Below, one piece after another: positions 60,023 to 64,000 of a DNA stretch of 64,000 nt. The position numbers and the translations under genes are program-made. Under the pieces are notes generated by a model. The model was not told the DNA's origin, ran no database searches, and saw only the letters and a list, made by a program, of their open reading frames with translations. Source of the stretch: Archangium lipolyticum (lineage in GTDB: Bacteria; Myxococcota; Myxococcia; Myxococcales; Myxococcaceae); assembly GCF_024623785.1 (NCBI RefSeq), contig NZ_JANKBZ010000003.1, positions 310,001 to 374,000 of the forward strand, written 5' to 3'. Numbering within the stretch: the stretch's first letter is position 1; each line of letters begins with the position of its first letter.

Positions 60023-61086
60023 GCGCACTGCCCCCCGAGTCCCACGCCCTGGTCCTCGCCCAGCGCAACTTCGAGGCCCTGCCAGAGGCGGAACGCGTTC
60101 ATTGGAGCAGCCGTTTCCAGAAGGTGCGGCGTGCACCGGAGGATCTCCCCTGGCCCGAGCGCGTCATCATCGAGCTCGCCAACACCTGCAACCTCGACTG
60201 CCCCATGTGCCGGGTGGGCGCCAATGGGGTGAATCTGGCGCGGGTCATGCCCCTCGGCGCCTTCCGGGAGCTGGCCACGCAGCTCTTTCCACATGTCCGG
60301 GAGGTCCGGCTCAACGGCCTGGGGGAGAGCACGCTCATTCCGGACTTCGGCGCGTACCTCGACGTGCTCGGGGAGTATCCCCTCCAGGTGGAGCTCATCA
60401 CCAACGGGACGGGAGCCGTGCCGCTCTACACACGCATGGTGGACGAGGGCGCCACCCTGCTCTTCTCCTGGGATGCCGCCCACCCCGCGCTGTTCGAGCG
60501 GTTGCGGCGTCCCGCGCGCTGGGACGTGCTCGAGGCAACCCTCCGGGCCGTGGCGAAGCATGCCCGGCTCGCGCACCGCGAACGGCAGCTCTTCCTGCTC
60601 TTCACGCTCCAGGGAGCCAACCGCACCGAGCTGCCCGCCCTCGTGGATCGGGCAGCGGAGTGGGGCATCCCCCACCTCCTCGTCAACGTGGTGAAGCAGC
60701 GCAGTGACACCTGGATCCAGCCCTGCATGGAACAGCTCATCGCCGTCTTCGCGGAGGCGGAGACACGGGCCCAGCGCTCGGGGGTCCGGCTCTTCCTTCC
60801 GGACACCCTCGCGGGGCACCGCGTCCCGCTGGCCTCCGCTTCCCGCACGGCGGGCTCGGGTTGCGATCGTCCCTGGAAGGAGGCCGTCATCCGCTGGGAC
60901 CTCGATGTGCAGGTCTGCAACATGTTCAACCCGTACACCTACGGGAACCTGTCGCTGCGCCCGTTCGAGCACATCTGGCGCGGGGCCTTCGCGCAGCTCT
61001 TCCGGGAGAACCTCAACACCCCTCGATGCCACCCCTACTGCCGGGGCTGCTACTACCTGAAGGACGTCCATGTCCGGAAGGACTGA
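60019..61086 (+). CDS. Radical SAM/SPASM-type protein, first of two
   Basis: 355 residues from the ATG at 60019, overlapping the upstream stop, with GGAGG before it. The core motif CNLDCPMC (about 56-63) binds the 4Fe-4S cluster that cleaves SAM; LNGLGESTL and ELITNGTG are radical SAM barrel motifs. The C-terminal third has SPASM-like cysteines (GCDRPW, VQVCNMFNP, CHPYCRGCYY) for auxiliary clusters. SPASM enzymes modify peptides or sugars. The next gene starts 17 bp before this stop. Confidence 0.87.
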   Translation: MSALPPESHALVLAQRNFEALPEAERVHWSSRFQKVRRAPEDLPWPERVIIELANTCNLDCPMCRVGANGVNLARVMPLGAFRELATQLFPHVREVRLNGLGESTLIPDFGAYLDVLGEYPLQVELITNGTGAVPLYTRMVDEGATLLFSWDAAHPALFERLRRPARWDVLEATLRAVAKHARLAHRERQLFLLFTLQGANRTELPALVDRAAEWGIPHLLVNVVKQRSDTWIQPCMEQLIAVFAEAETRAQRSGVRLFLPDTLAGHRVPLASASRTAGSGCDRPWKEAVIRWDLDVQVCNMFNPYTYGNLSLRPFEHIWRGAFAQLFRENLNTPRCHPYCRGCYYLKDVHVRKD

Positions 61087-62107
61087 GCACCCACCGGACC
61101 GGGCACTCGCGATGCCATCCGCTCCGCCCCGCACCCTCTTCATCGAGGTGACGACCGAGTGCAACCTGCGGTGCCGGCAGTGCCACATGTGGCGCTCGCG
61201 GGAGCCAGCCACGGCCCTGCGCACGGAGGAGAAGACGGCGCTGATCCACCCGTTCGCCACCTGGTCACCCGGCGCCACCGTGGTGCTCACGGGAGGCGAG
61301 CCCCTGCACAAGAAGGACGAGTTCTTCTCGCTCACGCGCACCTGCCGGCGGAGCGCCTTGCCCGTGGCGGCGAACACCAATGGCACCCTCTGGGATGACG
61401 TCACCCTGGACCGGCTCCTCGCCGAGGGGCCTCGCTACCTGATTGTCTCCCTCGACTCCCATCGGCCGGAGCTGCACGACTGGATACGTGGGGTGCCGGG
61501 GACCTACGACCGGGCGGTCTCGATGATCCGCCGGCTGCTCGCCCGGCGTCGCGAGTCCTTCCGGGACTCGGACCTGCGGCTCCTCACCAACACCATCCTC
61601 TTCGACGGGAACGTCGATAGGTTGGAGGCATACGTGGAATTCGCGCGGGCGCTCGGCGTGGATGGAATGACGTTCCAGATGCTCTCCCGGACATTCATGA
61701 GGGCCTCCCGCCGGGACACCTTCTTCGAGCGGCATTTCCCGAGAGAGGTCTCTCGTGTGGACGCCGCGATCGACCGGCTCCTCGGACTGAAGGAGTCCGG
61801 AGCCCCCGTGGCCACGTCCGAGAACGATCTGCGCTGGATGAAGCTCTACGCCAGGGATCCGGACTTCATCGGCGAGCAGGTATGCGGTAGCGCCGAGCGC
61901 AACATGATGGTGGACCAGCACGGAAACGCGCAGCTCTGCTTCTTCATGCGCGAGCTCCTGGACGGGCGGGTGATTGGCAACGTCCGCCAGTCGGGCCTGC
62001 GCGAGCTGTGGGAATCGGACCTCGCGGCCCAGGCCCGGGACGTGATGGCCGGGTGCCGGAAGAACTGCGGAATGCTGAACTGTCACCGGAAGCAGGAGGC
62101 ATCATGA
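61070..62107 (+). CDS. Radical SAM/SPASM-type protein, second of two
   Basis: 345 residues; ATG at 61070 inside the first radical SAM gene. TTECNLRCRQCHMW (about 30-43) holds the CxxxCxxC cluster, VVLTGGEPL and VSLDSHRPELHDWIRGVPGTYD are typical barrel segments, and the C-terminus has VCGSAERNMMVDQHGNAQLC and CRKNCGMLNC, a SPASM/twitch-like cysteine set. The stop overlaps the GT2 start (ATGA). Substrate unknown. Confidence 0.88.
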   Translation: MSGRTEHPPDRALAMPSAPPRTLFIEVTTECNLRCRQCHMWRSREPATALRTEEKTALIHPFATWSPGATVVLTGGEPLHKKDEFFSLTRTCRRSALPVAANTNGTLWDDVTLDRLLAEGPRYLIVSLDSHRPELHDWIRGVPGTYDRAVSMIRRLLARRRESFRDSDLRLLTNTILFDGNVDRLEAYVEFARALGVDGMTFQMLSRTFMRASRRDTFFERHFPREVSRVDAAIDRLLGLKESGAPVATSENDLRWMKLYARDPDFIGEQVCGSAERNMMVDQHGNAQLCFFMRELLDGRVIGNVRQSGLRELWESDLAAQARDVMAGCRKNCGMLNCHRKQEAS

Positions 62108-62895
62108 GCCAGACAACACGAGGTCGTACGCTCCCCCTGTCCGTTGTCGTCCCCTGCTACGGCCGGCTGGATCTCACCCGGCGGTTGTTGTCCTCCCTGG
62201 CGGCCGCGCCGGAACACTTCCAGGTGCTCCTGGTCGACGACGCCTCGCCCGAGCCTGTCGCGCGGGTCCTGGACGGCTTCGACTCCCATCTGGACATCGA
62301 GTGTCTCCGCCAGCCACGAAGGCAAGGTCCCGCCGCGGCGAGGAACCGCGGCATCGCGGCGGCCCGGCATCCCTTCATCGCCTTCACGGACAACGACTGT
62401 GTCGTGCGGCCTGGGTGGGCCAGGGAGTTCGCGACCCATCTTCAGGATGCCTCGCCCAAGGTCGCGGGCGTGGGGGGCCGGACGCTCGCGGTCGGCGACG
62501 ACGTGTTCAGCCGCTATTACAGCTACCACAAGCTGCTCGATCCCTACCTGAACCAGGGCCGCTACCTGTATGTCGTCACGGCGAACAGTGCATTCCGGCG
62601 GAGTGCCCTGGAAGAGGCAGGCGGGTTCGACGAGGACCTTCGCGAGCCCGGCGGAGAAGACCCTGGGTTGTGCTTCAAGCTCCTGGAGCGCGGCTTCGTG
62701 CTGAACTACCGGCCGGAGGCGGTCGTCCACCACCATTACCGCCCCGGCCTCGTCGACTTCGCCCGGACGCTGTTCCGTTATGGCAAGGGCTGTCGGCTGC
62801 AGACCGACCGTTACGTCTCGAGCCTCAATCGGCCACCCACCACCGCACCGGTGGAGATGCATTTCGGAAACCTGCCGGATGCGGAGTCAGCCTGA
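62104..62895 (+). CDS. Family 2 glycosyltransferase
   Basis: 263 residues from the ATG at 62104. GT-A fold: LSVVVPCYGRLDLTRRLL, VLLVDDASPE (nucleotide-sugar Asp), GPAAARNRGIAAAR, IAFTDNDCVVRPGW (metal-binding DxD-like DND), and a later GGFDEDLREPGGEDPGLCF with the catalytic Glu-Asp pair. No transmembrane helices. It transfers a sugar from a nucleotide donor and probably acts with the radical SAM pair. Confidence 0.9.
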   Translation: MSQTTRGRTLPLSVVVPCYGRLDLTRRLLSSLAAAPEHFQVLLVDDASPEPVARVLDGFDSHLDIECLRQPRRQGPAAARNRGIAAARHPFIAFTDNDCVVRPGWAREFATHLQDASPKVAGVGGRTLAVGDDVFSRYYSYHKLLDPYLNQGRYLYVVTANSAFRRSALEEAGGFDEDLREPGGEDPGLCFKLLERGFVLNYRPEAVVHHHYRPGLVDFARTLFRYGKGCRLQTDRYVSSLNRPPTTAPVEMHFGNLPDAESA

Positions 62896-62974
62896 AGACC
62901 CCACCGAGCCACCCATTCCGTAGAGAGCTGTACCCGCCGCCCGATGATGGGCGGACCAACCCGAGGAGAAGGCC

Positions 62975-63151
62975 ATGGCAGACAAGGACAACACGAGGAA
63001 GCCCAACGACGAGCGGTCCGACACCCTCAATCCGAACAATCCGAAGCACCAGTCCGCGCTCGACGAGCACTCGCGCCGCAAGAACCCCCAGGAGCCGGCC
63101 AACACACCTGGCACGACCCGGCCGTCCAACCCGCCGGGCAAGGGCAGATAG
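62975..63151 (+). CDS. Small Asn/Pro-rich hydrophilic protein
   Basis: 58 residues, ATG at 62975 with CGAGGAG upstream. Composition is extreme: many Asn, Pro, Lys, Asp and Arg, no hydrophobic core (LNPNNPKHQSALDEHSRRK). LNPNN-containing small proteins of this type are widespread and may be intrinsically disordered stress proteins; function unknown. A small hairpin (CCGCCC and GGGCGG at 62937-62954) lies just upstream. Too short to stand out among six-frame frames but has a good start site. Confidence 0.6.
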   Translation: MADKDNTRKPNDERSDTLNPNNPKHQSALDEHSRRKNPQEPANTPGTTRPSNPPGKGR

Positions 63152-63160
63152 GCCCCTGAC

Positions 63161-63784
63161 TCACCCGGACCAGACGAGCGCCAGCTCGAGCTCGATGGCC
63201 TCGAAGGGTTCGGCGCGGACCGTCTCCTCTCCGGAGAAGGCATGGACGAGGACCCACTGGCCCTCCGTGAGCCGGAAGATGTCGAGCGAGCGCGCGAGCG
63301 GGTCCACGTGCCACACGTGCCGCACCCCTTCGCGGGCAAAGATGCGCATCTTCTGGCCCTTGTCCCTGTTGCGCGTGCGCGCGGAGAGGACCTCGCAGAC
63401 CCAGTCCGGGGCGAGGTCGTAATGCGCCGGGGCATCCTCCCCTCCGACCGCATGGGGCAGGCGCTCGCGCCTCCACCCGGCGAGGTCCGGCACCACCTTG
63501 TCCGGGCGGGGACCGAGGTGCAGCTCTGGCTCACCGATGATGACCCACCCACCCGGACCTCCCCTGCCGAACTTGAAGGGTGCCAGGAGGATGCCGCCCA
63601 GGTTCGACGCCACGTTGGCATGGGGGCGAGCCGGTCGAGGGCTGACGTACAACTCCCCGTCGAGGATCTCCGCCACCATCTCTGGCGGAACCGCCTGGAA
63701 GGCCGCCTCGACGGACGGGGCGTTGCGCTCGGTGGACCCATTCTCGGGAGATCGACGGGTGCTCATGAGAGGAGATTTCAGCAT
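63161..63784 (-). CDS. Uma2/DUF820 family protein (PD-(D/E)xK-like nuclease fold)
   Basis: 207 residues from the ATG at 63784 (an ATG at 63766 also fits). ILDGELYVSPRPARPHANVA, EPELHLGPRPDKVVPDLAGW and YDLAPDWVCEVLSARTRNRD followed by KMRIFAREGVRHVWHVDP reproduce the Uma2 pattern, in which the VPDLAGW Asp and the downstream Glu and Lys mimic a restriction-nuclease active site. Nuclease activity is unproven for the family. It converges on the Asn/Pro-rich gene with 9 bp between. Confidence 0.85.
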   Translation of the reverse strand: MLKSPLMSTRRSPENGSTERNAPSVEAAFQAVPPEMVAEILDGELYVSPRPARPHANVASNLGGILLAPFKFGRGGPGGWVIIGEPELHLGPRPDKVVPDLAGWRRERLPHAVGGEDAPAHYDLAPDWVCEVLSARTRNRDKGQKMRIFAREGVRHVWHVDPLARSLDIFRLTEGQWVLVHAFSGEETVRAEPFEAIELELALVWSG

Positions 63785-63860
63785 GACCCTCGATCAGAGC
63801 AATCCCGAGGCCAGGGCCGGTGCACCCCGGTCCAGAATTCGAGACGGTGGAGCGCGAGGC

Positions 63861-64000
63861 TCAGGCGGGCTTCGGCCTGGAGCGCAGGAGCCGGGTGAGC
63901 TCGCGGTCCAGGGTGGCGGCGAACTGCTGGCGATCCTGGGCGGAGAAACCACCGGGGCCGCCGGTCATCACACCGCTGTCGCGCAGCTCCTGCATGAAGT
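63861..64000 (-). CDS. YaiI/YqxD (UPF0178) family protein, truncated by window edge
   Basis: Only the last 46 codons are inside the window. FMQELRDSGVMTGGPGGFSA followed by QDRQQFAATLDRELTRLL and a basic tail matches the C-terminus of UPF0178 proteins, predicted PIN-like nucleases. The TGA is at 63861-63863. The start and catalytic core are beyond the right edge. Confidence 0.65.
   Translation of the reverse strand, partial: FMQELRDSGVMTGGPGGFSAQDRQQFAATLDRELTRLLRSRPKPA

Noticed and set aside
63161-63784. Uma2-family gene as part of a defence system
   Set aside because: Uma2 proteins are abundant and scattered in many bacteria, and nothing next to it suggests a defence partner.

Overview
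The window is GC-rich DNA with the gene content of a myxobacterium of the Cystobacterineae type (Archangium, Cystobacter, Stigmatella, Myxococcus). Pointers are several large Ser/Thr kinases fused to ATPase, cyclase-like and TPR modules, an AgmX/PglI-type protein, many lipoproteins, the GlgE trehalose-glycogen operon and a WD40 lipoprotein. This assignment is inferred from gene content only. No tRNA, rRNA, CRISPR array, insertion sequence or prophage was seen.

Layout. 1-2.3 kb: a pterin cluster (pteridine reductase-like SDR, FolB-cupin fusion, second SDR, convergent QueD). 2.3-20.2 kb: a long minus-strand housekeeping block with an RlmD-type methyltransferase, CoA-transferase A/B and thiolase (own promoter), a WD40 lipoprotein, rpsA with promoter and terminator, and an acyl-CoA degradation set (Hbd, crotonase, two acyl-CoA dehydrogenases with an AgmX-like gene between them), followed by Mrp/ApbC, a PHP protein and small conserved genes. 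Five copies of a short palindromic repeat lie in its gaps. 20.4-21.5 kb: small orphan genes, one broken by a frameshift. 21.8-29 kb: glgE-treS-mak-glgB, with overlaps at the treS-mak and mak-glgB junctions. 29-37.5 kb: minus-strand kinase/cyclase-like/ATPase/TPR regulator, a membrane FAD oxidase, a patatin lipoprotein and a small partner. 37.6-43.9 kb: lone PKS-type acyltransferase, PEGA pseudokinase, FAD monooxygenase, two convergent paralogous XRE regulators and a lipoprotein. 44-49.7 kb: a PaoABC-like molybdenum aldehyde oxidoreductase operon with XdhC and MocA-like maturation factors. 49.7-55.2 kb: DUF2252 protein, an orphan, and a kinase-STAND ATPase-TPR protein.

The most notable locus is 55.3-58.05 kb: a two-gene CBASS-like anti-phage module made of a complete CD-NTase (nucleotide second-messenger synthase) and, just upstream, a protein that appears to join a SAVED ligand-sensing domain to a C-terminal HExxH zinc-metallopeptidase-like domain. 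The best-known SAVED effectors carry nuclease or TIR domains placed before SAVED, so both the effector chemistry and the domain order look unusual. An ECF sigma factor and a soluble kinase follow directly.

From 59.8 to 62.9 kb a tightly overlapping operon encodes a 76-residue peptide, two radical SAM enzymes and a GT2 glycosyltransferase, an uncharacterised modification or glycosylation pathway. The window ends with a 58-residue Asn/Pro-rich protein, a Uma2-family protein and the 3' end of a YaiI/YqxD-like gene.
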